Below, one piece after another: positions 25,979 to 35,204 of a DNA stretch of 64,000 nt. How positions within the stretch are numbered: the first letter of the stretch is position 1; each line of letters starts with the position of its first letter. Position numbers and translations under genes: made by a program. The DNA comes from Croceimicrobium hydrocarbonivorans (GTDB lineage Bacteria > Bacteroidota > Bacteroidia > Flavobacteriales > Schleiferiaceae), in contig NZ_CP060139.1 of the NCBI RefSeq assembly GCF_014524565.1, positions 1,309,501-1,373,500 of the forward strand, given 5' to 3'. Below the pieces are notes generated by a model that was given only the letters and a program-made list of their open reading frames with translations, was not told the origin of the DNA and did not search any database.

Positions 25979-27436
25979 ATGCCGGGAAAATTAAAATCCA
26001 TCCTTTGGGGCCTCAGCGCGGTTTTGCTCATCGCAGGCTGTCGCAAAGGCGAAATTGATCGCAATGGTTTACCCGATACCTTCATCAGCTATGAAGCTAT
26101 CAATCTAAGCGGTCAGAATCGTTTAAACTCCTCTGTTCGCCTTACTTGGTATGGCACCGATGGAGATGGTTATATTTCCGGCTACGAGCTATCACTCGAC
26201 AATCAGAATTGGGAGTACACCACTACTCAGGATTCTGTTTTCCTATTTGACATTCCTCCGGGTCAGGACTCTGCTGATATCAGCTTCTTCGTACGTGCCA
26301 TTGATAATGATGGTAATATCGATCCCAGCCCGGCTTTCTTAAAAGTTCCACTGATCAACACTCCGCCAGATGCGGCTTTCTTAGACGATCGTGGACCATC
26401 TGATACTGCTTTTATTGCTGCCACTTTCTTTTGGCAAGCTTCCGACCCCGATGGGGACAATACCCTCAAAGCAGTAGAGATGAAAATCAATGAGGGCGAC
26501 TGGGTTGAAATCGACCGCAGTCAAAACCTCATCACCTTCTTGGCTGATACCTCTATTCAAAACGGTGAAGCCAGTGCTGAAATCTATTACGGACAATCAA
26601 CGGCCGCAGCACCTTACAACATTAACGGATTAAAAGTAAACGACACCAACCGTGTTTACATCCGCTCTATCGACATTGCAGATGCAATTAGCGATGTCGA
26701 TACCTCTGAAGTTTTCTACTTCCGCCCTAAAACCAGCGGCGTAAATATGCTTTGGGTTTCCGGTCATAATGCCGGTATTAAAAACCAGTACAAAGGATAC
26801 CTTCAAAGCAATAATCTCAATTACGATCTCTTGAACTTTGGCTATGCCCAAGGAGCGAATCTCCCAAAGTATTTTGATCCAACCGTTCAATTGATCTTTA
26901 AACAATATCAGCAGGCCTTTTTAAACTTGCCTTCTACCAATTTCCGTAATTCGGTTACCGGTGATGAAAAACCTCTTATCGACTATCTGGCGCCGGTTAT
27001 TCAGCGCTTTACGGATAATGGTGGTAAATACTTCCTCACCACTCAATTAACCAGCACTCAGGATCTCAGTGAATCTCGCTCGGTATATCCCATTGATGAT
27101 ATCGTAGTATCAACCGTTCCGGGTTCGCAAGCGCGTATTACTACCGATTCGGCTTTGGTAAATTTGGTGGACACCACCTTATATCCTGAATTGGCTCCCA
27201 CCAATGTAGAGTTTGGCGTTGTGCCCATGGTGGCTTCTGCCGATGCCCAGAATTTTTACTATGCTCAAATTACGCGCTTCCGCGGATGGAATGGCAGCTC
27301 TCAAGTAGTAGCCGCCGTTCGTCGTCGCAATTCTAAAATCTCCCAGGTATTCTTCTGCATGGAGCTTCATCGCTTTGAACGGAATGCCGGTGCTATTGAA
27401 CAATTAATCGGTGAAATCTTCGATAATGAATTCTAA
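25979..27436 (+). CDS. Outer-membrane/surface lipoprotein with Fn3-like domain
   Basis: 485 aa with a lipobox LLIAGC (Cys21). After it comes a beta-sandwich domain with Asp/Gly-rich loops (YGTDGDGYISGYE) of the fibronectin-III/cadherin kind; the second half (about 240-480) is mixed alpha/beta and not recognised. The start lies just behind a terminator, and the 3' end overlaps the TonB receptor gene. It may be the surface partner of that receptor, although it does not look like SusD. Confidence 0.72.
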   Translation: MPGKLKSILWGLSAVLLIAGCRKGEIDRNGLPDTFISYEAINLSGQNRLNSSVRLTWYGTDGDGYISGYELSLDNQNWEYTTTQDSVFLFDIPPGQDSADISFFVRAIDNDGNIDPSPAFLKVPLINTPPDAAFLDDRGPSDTAFIAATFFWQASDPDGDNTLKAVEMKINEGDWVEIDRSQNLITFLADTSIQNGEASAEIYYGQSTAAAPYNINGLKVNDTNRVYIRSIDIADAISDVDTSEVFYFRPKTSGVNMLWVSGHNAGIKNQYKGYLQSNNLNYDLLNFGYAQGANLPKYFDPTVQLIFKQYQQAFLNLPSTNFRNSVTGDEKPLIDYLAPVIQRFTDNGGKYFLTTQLTSTQDLSESRSVYPIDDIVVSTVPGSQARITTDSALVNLVDTTLYPELAPTNVEFGVVPMVASADAQNFYYAQITRFRGWNGSSQVVAAVRRRNSKISQVFFCMELHRFERNAGAIEQLIGEIFDNEF

Positions 27437-30269
27437 GCTCCTTTACCGTCTTCTGGCCTTCCTGTTTTTAGGCCTCAGCCTCCAGGCTCAAAGCGAAGAA
27501 AAAGCCTCCTTAAGTGGAGTGATCACCGATGCCAAAAGCGGGGAAACCTTACCCGGTGCCAATGTGCTTTTGGTAGGAACCTATTTGGGCGCCGCAGCGG
27601 ATATCAATGGTAATTATGTAATCAATGGAATTAAGGCCCAGGATTACACCATTAAGGTTCAGTTTATCGGTTATGAAACCAAGCTTTTTACCGGCATCTC
27701 CTTTGAGCCCGGCGAAAGCAAGGTGCTCAATATCGAATTACGTGAACAACGCGAATCTCTTAATGAGGTAACCATTGTTGGTAAGAAGGAACAAATTAGC
27801 CTTGAGAAAGCCAGCAGTGAAGTAACCATCAGTCAGGAGCAAATCTCGCAGATGAATGTACGCGATGTGCAGGAAGTACTGCAGATGCAAGCTGGGGTGA
27901 TTAAAACTCAGGATGGTTTGCAAATCCGTGGTGCTCGGGTTTACGAAACCGAGTACATCGTTGATGGTATTTCTGCCCAAGATCCACTAGCCGGTACTGG
28001 TTTTGGTGTGGATGTAAATTCGAGCTCCGTGGCCAGTGTAGACCTTATCACGGGTGGTGTGGGTGCCGAATTTGGTGGAGGTAGCTCCGGGGTAGTTAAT
28101 ACCCGCATCCGCGAAGGAGGCGAGAAATTCCAAATTAGTGGTCGCTATCAGCGTGATAACCTTGGAAATTCCGATATCGCCAGTAGCTTTAATACCGATC
28201 GCTTCGAACTGAATGTTGGTTCTCCTATTCCCGGCACTCAAAAAAAATTGACGCTGTTTGCCAGTATCTCGGCCTATATGACCGACGAATATTTCGGAGC
28301 TACAGCCGATCAATTGGAAAGCTCACTCTTTAGTGCCAATCCCGAATTTTGGGCACCGCGCTATACCAACTCCTACACTAATACCATTAAGCTAGCTTAT
28401 AAACTGCGCTCTGGCACCAAATTGACCTTAACCAATCAGCATTCGCTGAACATCAACCAGAATACCCGTACGCTGCAAATTGTAGGTTTTGACGCCATCT
28501 TAACGCCGGGTTTCCAATACAACCGCAGCAATAATTTGGACAATGCAACCACTTATACGCATCACTCCAATTTAACGGCCTTAAACCTCAATCACCTTAT
28601 CACTAAAAACTGGGGACTGAGTGTTTCAGTAGGTCGCTTATTCACTAATTTGCGCGCCGATGCTAATGGTCGTCCTTTCCGTACCGAAACGGTCGATCAG
28701 ATCTTAGATGAACAACACATCATCTCCTCTCCCATTGAAATCTTTAACCCGGGCGATCCTCGTGGTATTTACTACGTATCTGTAGGTGACGGATTAATCA
28801 ACAATGGTGGTATTACCCCTACCTGGCACGATCACTATGTGGAAGAATACAGTGTAAATGGCAAAGCCACCTGGATTCCGGATAACAAACAACATGAGTT
28901 AAGCTTCGGGCTCCAAAACACTTTTACCGAATACCAATGGGTAGATGTTACCCGTCCTTGGGTAGGTGCCCCGATTAAGATCAACGACAGTACCTACACC
29001 CAATCAGTAAGCATTGGTTCAAGCAATGATATCTGGTCGGTAAACCCCATCGAAACCGGTTTATTTGTACAAGATCGCATTAGCTATAAAGGGATTATTG
29101 CTACCCTCGGGCTGCGATTAAACATGTGGGCTCCCGGTAAATTTGTGGATGATGCTGTAAATGATCCTAGCGCTCCGGTAATTGATCAGGTACGCGAAGA
29201 TTATCTCGCTAAAACCAGCGAGGTATTTGGTTTACGGTGGAAAGCACGCTTACTGCCTAAAATCAATGTGAGCTTCCCGGTAACGGAAAATAATGTGCTC
29301 TACTTTAACTACGGGCATAGCATGCGTTTACCTCACCCTCGTTTCATTTATGCCGGATTAGACCCCACCTATCAGGATCGTTCTTTCCTGGCTAGCTTGG
29401 GTAACCCCGATTTGGATCCAGAGGTGAATGTGAGCTACGAGATTGGATTGAAATCCAAATTGAATAAGGATTTGGCCATGAGCCTTACCGCCTTTAACAA
29501 TAACCGTTTCGATTATATCGTATCCCGTCGGGTAATTGTGGCAGATCAAACGGGTCGTCCAACTACCAAGAACTTCTACATCAATCAGGATTATGCCAAT
29601 ATCTACGGTGTAGAATTAGGACTTAATTACCGGATTGGTCGCTATTTAAACAGCTTTGCCAATATTGGCTATCAGGTGGCTCGTGGTAAGTCGAACTCAG
29701 CCCGCGAATCCAGCTTACAGATTGAACAAAACGGAGAGGTATCTTTAAGTCGTGAGCAGTATTTAGCCTTCGACCGCCCTTGGAACATCAATACCGGAAT
29801 CATCTTTGCACCGGATAGCACCCTTCCAATCTTAGGGATGAACTGGACTGGCTTTAGCGCCTTTCTGTCTTATCAATTTACCTCGGGTTTCCGCTACACT
29901 CCACAGCAATTAACCCGCACCAACGAATTAGGTCGTCCTATTTATGAGCCTATCGTTGATCAGTATTTGCAAAATCAAGCCAAACCCTGGCATAATATCG
30001 ATTTGAAATTAAGCTACAATCTACCCCTGGGTATGAAGCGTGGCAAAGGAGTTTCCCTCAGTGTGGAAATCCGAAACCTGGCCAATGCCAAGAATTCTCA
30101 AATCATTAATCCGGTTACGGGTGAAGCTTATGAATACGGAGACGATGTGCCCATTACCTGGCGCGATCCACGTTACAGTGGCCCCCAGGAAAGTGGAGTA
30201 GATCCTCGCAACCCGGCAAGATATCTGGCCCCTCGACAAATTTTATACGGAATCGAATTTCGCTTTTAG
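27426..30269 (+). CDS. TonB-dependent receptor with carboxypeptidase-regulatory domain
   Basis: 947 aa from ATG 27426; a GTG at 27411 is also in frame. Signal peptide ends near LSLQAQ. The N-terminal CarboxypepD_reg-like domain (LSGVITDAKSGETLPGANVLL) is followed by the plug (VQEVLQMQAGVIKTQDGLQIRG; EYIVDGISAQDPLAG) and a 22-strand-type barrel ending GIEFRF. No SusD gene follows, so it is not a classical SusCD pair. It overlaps the lipoprotein gene by 11 bp and is followed after 3 nt by a PorV-like gene. Substrate unknown. Confidence 0.93.
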   Translation: MNSKLLYRLLAFLFLGLSLQAQSEEKASLSGVITDAKSGETLPGANVLLVGTYLGAAADINGNYVINGIKAQDYTIKVQFIGYETKLFTGISFEPGESKVLNIELREQRESLNEVTIVGKKEQISLEKASSEVTISQEQISQMNVRDVQEVLQMQAGVIKTQDGLQIRGARVYETEYIVDGISAQDPLAGTGFGVDVNSSSVASVDLITGGVGAEFGGGSSGVVNTRIREGGEKFQISGRYQRDNLGNSDIASSFNTDRFELNVGSPIPGTQKKLTLFASISAYMTDEYFGATADQLESSLFSANPEFWAPRYTNSYTNTIKLAYKLRSGTKLTLTNQHSLNINQNTRTLQIVGFDAILTPGFQYNRSNNLDNATTYTHHSNLTALNLNHLITKNWGLSVSVGRLFTNLRADANGRPFRTETVDQILDEQHIISSPIEIFNPGDPRGIYYVSVGDGLINNGGITPTWHDHYVEEYSVNGKATWIPDNKQHELSFGLQNTFTEYQWVDVTRPWVGAPIKINDSTYTQSVSIGSSNDIWSVNPIETGLFVQDRISYKGIIATLGLRLNMWAPGKFVDDAVNDPSAPVIDQVREDYLAKTSEVFGLRWKARLLPKINVSFPVTENNVLYFNYGHSMRLPHPRFIYAGLDPTYQDRSFLASLGNPDLDPEVNVSYEIGLKSKLNKDLAMSLTAFNNNRFDYIVSRRVIVADQTGRPTTKNFYINQDYANIYGVELGLNYRIGRYLNSFANIGYQVARGKSNSARESSLQIEQNGEVSLSREQYLAFDRPWNINTGIIFAPDSTLPILGMNWTGFSAFLSYQFTSGFRYTPQQLTRTNELGRPIYEPIVDQYLQNQAKPWHNIDLKLSYNLPLGMKRGKGVSLSVEIRNLANAKNSQIINPVTGEAYEYGDDVPITWRDPRYSGPQESGVDPRNPARYLAPRQILYGIEFRF

Positions 30270-30272
30270 GAG

Positions 30273-31286
30273 ATGAAGAAATTAGCACTATACCTCTTTG
30301 CCCTCCTGTGTAGCTTTTCAGCCACAGCTCAAATCCTACCTAATTACGGTGGGGAGCGAGCAGGACTTTCAGCCTTGAGCTTTTTGAAAAACGATATGAG
30401 CACCCGCTCTTTAGGTTTAGCTGGCACCAGCCTGGCCTTGGAAGGTGATGCTTACTCGGTGATGAACAATCCCGCGGCTCTAACCGAATTGAAATCGACC
30501 ACCTATGCCTTGAGTCACCTCTTTTTAGGTGGAGGGGTAAACCAATCTTTTGCTGCCGCGAACTTCCCGATGAAGGATCGTACCAGTACCTTGAGCTTTA
30601 GCATTAATGCATTGAACTCTGGCGATATGGAAGAACGCACCGAATTTCAACCCATGGGTACCGGTCGTCAGGTGTCGGTGGCCAATATCGCGGTAGGTGC
30701 CACCTATGCTCGTCAGCTTTCCGCCTTATTTAGTGCTGCGGTAAGTGTAAAATACATTTACGAAGGAGTGGCCGGTTTCCACAACAGCAATGCCACGGTA
30801 GACCTTGCTTTCTTATACCGCACGGATTTCCGCGACTTAAAGTTTGCAGCCATGGTACAGAACTTTGGCGGTAATTCCTCTTTAGGTAGTGATGGCGATA
30901 TCCCCACCACATTTAACCGCAGTACCGGAATTGGTCTGGAAGCCAATGTGGTTCCTACCATTTTCAAATTAGGAATTAGCATGGTACCTTGGAAGAAAGG
31001 GGATCACAGCTTATTGACCGCCTTACAATTGAATCATCCTAATGACAATGCCGAGAACTATTCAGCCGGAATTGAATACCATTGGAAAGAGATTTTTTAC
31101 GCCCGCGCTGGCTATCGTATTAGCGTGCGTCACCGTCATATTCCCACCTTCGGAATTGGAGTACGCAGTCGTTTAGGACAGCATCCTTTCTATATCGATT
31201 ATGCTGCCAATCCTACCAACTTTATTGGCATACAACACAGCATTGGACTACGTTTTCAAATTTTAAAAATCGCTGACCGCTCATGA
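30273..31286 (+). CDS. PorV/PorQ family protein
   Basis: 337 aa. Signal peptide (cleavage after ATAQ) and a FadL/PorV-like barrel: N-terminal region with DMSTRSLGLAGTSLALEGDAYSVM and the conserved NNPAALTEL, ending IQHSIGLRFQI. PorV shuttles T9SS cargo from the translocon to the attachment complex; PorQ is related. This copy is embedded with T9SS-sorted genes and may be dedicated to them (inference). Overlaps the next gene by ATGA. Confidence 0.85.
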   Translation: MKKLALYLFALLCSFSATAQILPNYGGERAGLSALSFLKNDMSTRSLGLAGTSLALEGDAYSVMNNPAALTELKSTTYALSHLFLGGGVNQSFAAANFPMKDRTSTLSFSINALNSGDMEERTEFQPMGTGRQVSVANIAVGATYARQLSALFSAAVSVKYIYEGVAGFHNSNATVDLAFLYRTDFRDLKFAAMVQNFGGNSSLGSDGDIPTTFNRSTGIGLEANVVPTIFKLGISMVPWKKGDHSLLTALQLNHPNDNAENYSAGIEYHWKEIFYARAGYRISVRHRHIPTFGIGVRSRLGQHPFYIDYAANPTNFIGIQHSIGLRFQILKIADRS

Positions 31287-32539
31287 AAAAGTCTGTCTTA
31301 TTCAGCATTTTGATTTCAGCGCTGGCCCTGGTTTCTTGCGAAGATTACCTGGGTAAAAAAACCGATCTCGATTTTATCGATGTACCGCCAGACAATAGCG
31401 TGCGTGAGATTGCCTATGTTCCCATCCTTCCTATACTTAGCGATTTTGATCGCCCCAGCGATGTATGCGCCGGTTTCGACGGTTTGATCTACGTGGTAGA
31501 TGAAGGCAGCGAAGAGGTAGTAGCCATGGATGAGTCTGGTCGTATCCTCGGACGTAAATCGGTTCCCGGAGCTCGCAGTGTGATTCAAGATCGTCGCTTT
31601 GACCTATTGGTTATTGGTACTTCAGACTCCCTTTACAATTCAGGTAATGGCGATACTTTATTGACTTTCTCTACCATCTATCGACTAAGAATGGTAGGTA
31701 CCGGTGGCTATGCTATTAGCAATGCCCAGATCGTAAACAAGATCGTACATCCTTTTTACTATACACAAAGTAATCCGGTGCGTCGTACCAATGATTTTGT
31801 ACGCTTCAACAATATTGGCATCATCGGCAATAGCCAAGATCCCAATCGAAATAACCAGTATTATGTGAGTCGCCAATATGTGCGCAATCCGGATCCGGAT
31901 CCCAATAATCCTGAAATAAGCAGTGGCCCCTTAGGCCCCAATGACGCTGTACTTTATTTTGGTAATGATGATGTATTGATTTCCCCCATTTCAGTGCAAA
32001 CTGCTTCGGGCTTTTTCAACGACTTTTTTGAGCATCCTTCGGGCATCACAACCCTTACTCAGCCCCCTCAGTTTGGAGCGCAAACCAGTAGCGATTTCCT
32101 TTACACCTCTTTGGAAGAAGACAATGCCTTAAAGGTGCAATACATCGAATTTGCCGAAACTGAATTTGGTGCGGAATACCGTCCTCGCATTTTAGCATCT
32201 GGAGACACCAGTCAGGCCGATGGCTTTATCAATTCACCCAACAAGTTCCGTCAACCTACCGACATCACTTATGCTGGCGATGGAACTCAATACCTCTTTG
32301 TGGTAGATCGGGAAACCGACTCTCTGTATCAATTCTCTTTTACGGGTTTTGAAGGGGTTCGTCCTCCCGCAGCGGCCGGGGTAGATCGCTTTGTAAAAAC
32401 CAGCTTCGGTGGTACCGGTGGTGGACTGATGCAGTTTAATGATCCGGTGGCAGTTGCTTACTTTAATCAAATCGTATATGTAGCTGATGCTGGCAATGGC
32501 CGGATTATGCGTTATAAGCTTACTTTGGATTTCGATTAA
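31283..32539 (+). CDS. Lipoprotein with beta-propeller (NHL-like) features
   Basis: 418 aa with lipobox ALVSC (Cys19). Repeated blade-like strands such as RPSDVCAGFDGLIYVVDEGS, QPTDITYAGDGTQYLFVVDRE and DPVAVAYFNQIVYVADAGNG follow the NHL propeller pattern (P-x-x-V/I ... V-D-x-G-N-x-R-I). Propellers of this type bind ligands or partners at the surface. It is the last gene of the tight chain from the TonB receptor onward. Confidence 0.8.
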   Translation: MKKSVLFSILISALALVSCEDYLGKKTDLDFIDVPPDNSVREIAYVPILPILSDFDRPSDVCAGFDGLIYVVDEGSEEVVAMDESGRILGRKSVPGARSVIQDRRFDLLVIGTSDSLYNSGNGDTLLTFSTIYRLRMVGTGGYAISNAQIVNKIVHPFYYTQSNPVRRTNDFVRFNNIGIIGNSQDPNRNNQYYVSRQYVRNPDPDPNNPEISSGPLGPNDAVLYFGNDDVLISPISVQTASGFFNDFFEHPSGITTLTQPPQFGAQTSSDFLYTSLEEDNALKVQYIEFAETEFGAEYRPRILASGDTSQADGFINSPNKFRQPTDITYAGDGTQYLFVVDRETDSLYQFSFTGFEGVRPPAAAGVDRFVKTSFGGTGGGLMQFNDPVAVAYFNQIVYVADAGNGRIMRYKLTLDFD

Positions 32540-32588
32540 TCAATCAAGTGCACCTTCACTCAATAAGTCGCAGACTGAACTAAGCACC

Positions 32589-32620
32589 TTGGGCAGATTG
32601 AGTGGAAAAAACTACATTTG
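32589..32620 (+). promoter_or_regulatory. Promoter TTG-N21-TACATTTG
   Basis: TTG at 32589-32591, a 21-nt spacer and TACATTTG at 32613-32620 lie 10 nt before the start of the small type B sorting-domain gene. Confidence 0.5.
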
Positions 32621-32630
32621 GGAAATTAGT

Positions 32631-33047
32631 ATGCGGAAATATCTCTACATAGCAGTACTTTTCTTGGGCTTCGGCCTCGGATCAGCCTGGGCCCAATCTC
32701 CTCACGGAACTGGTTCCAGCGCTTCCAATTCTGCTTTGTGCCCCCTGTACATTCCCAATGCTTTTACTCCTAATGGCGATAATATCAACGATCGCTTTGA
32801 ACTGCGCATCAGTGAAAACTGCGAACTGGTAAAATTCTCCCTGCAGGTTTTTGACCGTTGGGGACGGATGGTCTACCAAAGCAATACCATTGATGCCGAA
32901 AAAGCCTGGGACGGAAGATTCGAAAATGAAGATTTGCAACAAGGTGTTTACCTCTTTAAGCTTAGTGCTGAAATGGTAAATTACAACAATAGCAAAGCGG
33001 ATCCCGTTAAGTACAACAAACAGGGTTCAGTGGTCCTTATTCGCTAA
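32631..33047 (+). CDS. Small stand-alone T9SS type B (gliding-motility-associated C-terminal) domain protein
   Basis: 138 aa. Signal peptide (cleavage near SAWAQ), a short Ser/Gly linker, then directly a CHU_C-type domain: IPNAFTPNGDNINDRFEL, FDRWGRMVYQS, AWDGRF and QGVYLFKLS. This domain normally forms the C-terminal tail of large adhesins; here it is nearly the whole protein. The frame is open upstream to 32487, but a promoter and a clean signal peptide fix ATG 32631. DUF2141 follows after 2 nt. Confidence 0.85.
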   Translation: MRKYLYIAVLFLGFGLGSAWAQSPHGTGSSASNSALCPLYIPNAFTPNGDNINDRFELRISENCELVKFSLQVFDRWGRMVYQSNTIDAEKAWDGRFENEDLQQGVYLFKLSAEMVNYNNSKADPVKYNKQGSVVLIR

Positions 33048-33049
33048 AC

Positions 33050-33439
33050 ATGCGCGTACTTCTTTTTCTGATTTTAATTCCCTTTTTAAGCCTAGCTCAA
33101 AAGCAAAAGTTGAGCATTAAGATTGAAGGCCTAGAACGTATTGAAGGAAAAATAATGCTGCGGGTTAAGAATGCCCAAGGTGAGATCATCCTCAAATACA
33201 GTCAAAAGGTAGATGAGATTCCCGAACTTATTCAATTGGAACTAGCCCCTGGCACCTATGCTATTGCTTGTTTCCACGATGCCAACGATAATGATAAGAT
33301 CGACCGCAATTTTGCCGGTCTGCCAACTGAAATTTATGCTTTCAGCAATAATGTTCGTGGCACCTTTGGCCCGCCCGATTTAGCGGATCAACTCTTTGAA
33401 TTTAAAACGGCTAAAACCATCAGCCTCCGCCTGGAATGA
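33050..33439 (+). CDS. DUF2141 domain protein
   Basis: 129-aa secreted protein with a signal peptide (cleavage after LSLAQ). Recognised as DUF2141 from ACFHDANDNDKIDRNFAGLPTE and FGPPDLADQLFEF. Function of the family unknown. Overlaps the next gene by ATGA, within a small operon of exported proteins. Confidence 0.87.
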   Translation: MRVLLFLILIPFLSLAQKQKLSIKIEGLERIEGKIMLRVKNAQGEIILKYSQKVDEIPELIQLELAPGTYAIACFHDANDNDKIDRNFAGLPTEIYAFSNNVRGTFGPPDLADQLFEFKTAKTISLRLE

Positions 33440-34203
33440 AATATTTCGCCCCTTTGCTCTTCCTCCTTTGCTTCAGTGCGCAGGCACAGGAAAGACTACA
33501 GGGTGATTATTTATGGTTTGCCCTCGGAGGCAGCCTCGACCAGTTTAAAGACGATTATATCTCCCCCAATACTTATCGCGGCTTATCCGGAAATCTAGCC
33601 TTGGGCTGGCATACCTATAAAGGCCATTGGATGAATAATCTCGACATCAGTGGCTTGGAGGGACGCCAAAAGCCCGCAAATTATCCTGATCAACTTAGCC
33701 GAACCACCAGCCTAGGTTTTCGAGGCCATTACAGTCTGCGCTACCGAGTGCATGAGAAAGGGAAACACCAATTTCTAGCCGGAGTCTACAGTCAAAATAT
33801 CTTTATCCTCCGCACTCACAATCAGTATAATAATAGCGCTCAAAGCTTTAGTGGTTTCTTCGGCTATGGCCCCAGCCTGGCTTATACCTATAGTCGAACC
33901 ACCAAAATATGGGGTCGGGATTGGCATTGGTCCTGGCAGAGTGAATGGAACATTCCTTTGGGCACCTATATTCTCAGACCGAATTATATTCGACAATATA
34001 GTGGTGGAGAGATTGCCGATCGTGGACATCATTTTTGGGGCGACACTTGGCAGACTGATTTTCGCCACAGCCTGATCTGGCATCGCAGCAATGGCAATCA
34101 AATTCGATTGATGTACCAATGGGAGTACTTCCAAACCAAGCGCTTTAACCCTTCCTATAATGGAGGGCATTTACTAAGCCTGCAAGTCTTTTATAAGCTA
34201 TGA
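33436..34203 (+). CDS. Secreted barrel-like protein
   Basis: 255 aa with a signal peptide (cleavage after SAQAQ) and many Trp/Tyr-rich strands (NLALGWHTYKGHWMNN, WHWSWQSEWNIPLG, QIRLMYQWEYFQ), ending LSLQVFYKL. This suggests an outer-membrane beta-barrel. No family recognised. It lies between DUF2141 and the S41 peptidase with 4-bp overlaps on both sides, so the three form one operon. Confidence 0.65.
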   Translation: MKYFAPLLFLLCFSAQAQERLQGDYLWFALGGSLDQFKDDYISPNTYRGLSGNLALGWHTYKGHWMNNLDISGLEGRQKPANYPDQLSRTTSLGFRGHYSLRYRVHEKGKHQFLAGVYSQNIFILRTHNQYNNSAQSFSGFFGYGPSLAYTYSRTTKIWGRDWHWSWQSEWNIPLGTYILRPNYIRQYSGGEIADRGHHFWGDTWQTDFRHSLIWHRSNGNQIRLMYQWEYFQTKRFNPSYNGGHLLSLQVFYKL

Positions 34204-35204
34204 GAAAGTGGTTCCTACCTATTGCCCTGCTGCTCTTGCTTAACCTTTCCTGCGAGCGCAGTTTAATGCCCGAAGATCCGGGAGCCTCTCCCCAAGCTAA
34301 TTTTGAAAGCCTGGTTGAAACGGTTGGCAACAAATACAGTTTCTTCCAAATCAAGAACATCAACTGGGAGCAAATCAGCGCCATTCAAAGAGCCCGTGTA
34401 CATTCGAATATGAGCGATGAAGAACTCTTTGAGGTGCTGGATACCTTGCTCTATCAATTGCGAGATGGCCATGTCAATTTAGTAGCACCCTTCGATTTAA
34501 ATCGCAATTGGTCCTGGTACCTGAACTCTCCCGATAATTTTGATGAGCAAGTATTGGAACGTCAGTATTTAGGCTCGGATTATCGCATTATGAATGGCTT
34601 CCGCTATCGCTATCTGCGAGACAGTATTGGCTATATCCATTACAGCAGTTTTAGCTCTGGCTTTACTGAAACGCAAATGGACTTATTATTTAAGTACTTC
34701 GCGAATGCCAAAGGCCTAATTCTCGACTTGCGTAACAATGGCGGTGGCAGCCTCAATAATACCTATCGCCTGGCTTCGCGTTTCCTTACCGAAAGCACCA
34801 CAGTCTTAATCAGCGATGAAAAAACCGGTCCCGGTGCCAATGATTTTGGGAATGCCGTATCCATCGGATTAAGCCCCAGCGGCAATTATCACTTTAGCAA
34901 ACCAGTAGTGCTGCTTAGCAATCGACGTTGTTATTCTGCTACCAACACCTTTACGGCTATTAGCAAATCCATACCGCATATCTACCATATGGGAGATACC
35001 ACTGGAGGTGGCGGAGGCATACCCATAGATTTTGAATTACCCAATGGCTGGCGTTATCGTTTCTCGGCCACCCGCAGCTTTACCCCCGATGGCTTTAATA
35101 TCGAAATGGGGCTTCCGCCGGATAGCGCTTTTAACCTCGATCCTCTGCAATTACAACAGGGCTATGACGCCTATATCGAAGAAGCCCTAAAGCGACTCGA
35201 CTAA
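34200..35204 (+). CDS. S41 family peptidase, lipoprotein
   Basis: 334 aa with lipobox LNLSC (Cys18). The tail-specific protease core is clear: GLILDLRNNGGGSLNN and LLSNRRCYSATNTFTA, with the likely nucleophile Ser in CYSATN. Where typical CtpA/Tsp enzymes carry the catalytic Lys, this one reads GDTTGGGGG, so the dyad may be non-standard. No PDZ domain is obvious. It would face the periplasm or cell surface. The 3' end overlaps the convergent hexapeptide-repeat gene by 4 bp. Confidence 0.85.
   Translation: MRKWFLPIALLLLLNLSCERSLMPEDPGASPQANFESLVETVGNKYSFFQIKNINWEQISAIQRARVHSNMSDEELFEVLDTLLYQLRDGHVNLVAPFDLNRNWSWYLNSPDNFDEQVLERQYLGSDYRIMNGFRYRYLRDSIGYIHYSSFSSGFTETQMDLLFKYFANAKGLILDLRNNGGGSLNNTYRLASRFLTESTTVLISDEKTGPGANDFGNAVSIGLSPSGNYHFSKPVVLLSNRRCYSATNTFTAISKSIPHIYHMGDTTGGGGGIPIDFELPNGWRYRFSATRSFTPDGFNIEMGLPPDSAFNLDPLQLQQGYDAYIEEALKRLD

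Noticed and set aside
31890-31910. Short direct repeat of GGATCC-like units in the propeller lipoprotein gene
   Set aside because: It simply encodes a PDPDPN stretch; not a DNA repeat element.
33775-34170. 131-codon minus-strand frame inside the barrel-like protein gene
   Set aside because: The plus-strand gene fits tightly in an operon with 4-bp overlaps; the minus frame has no start context.
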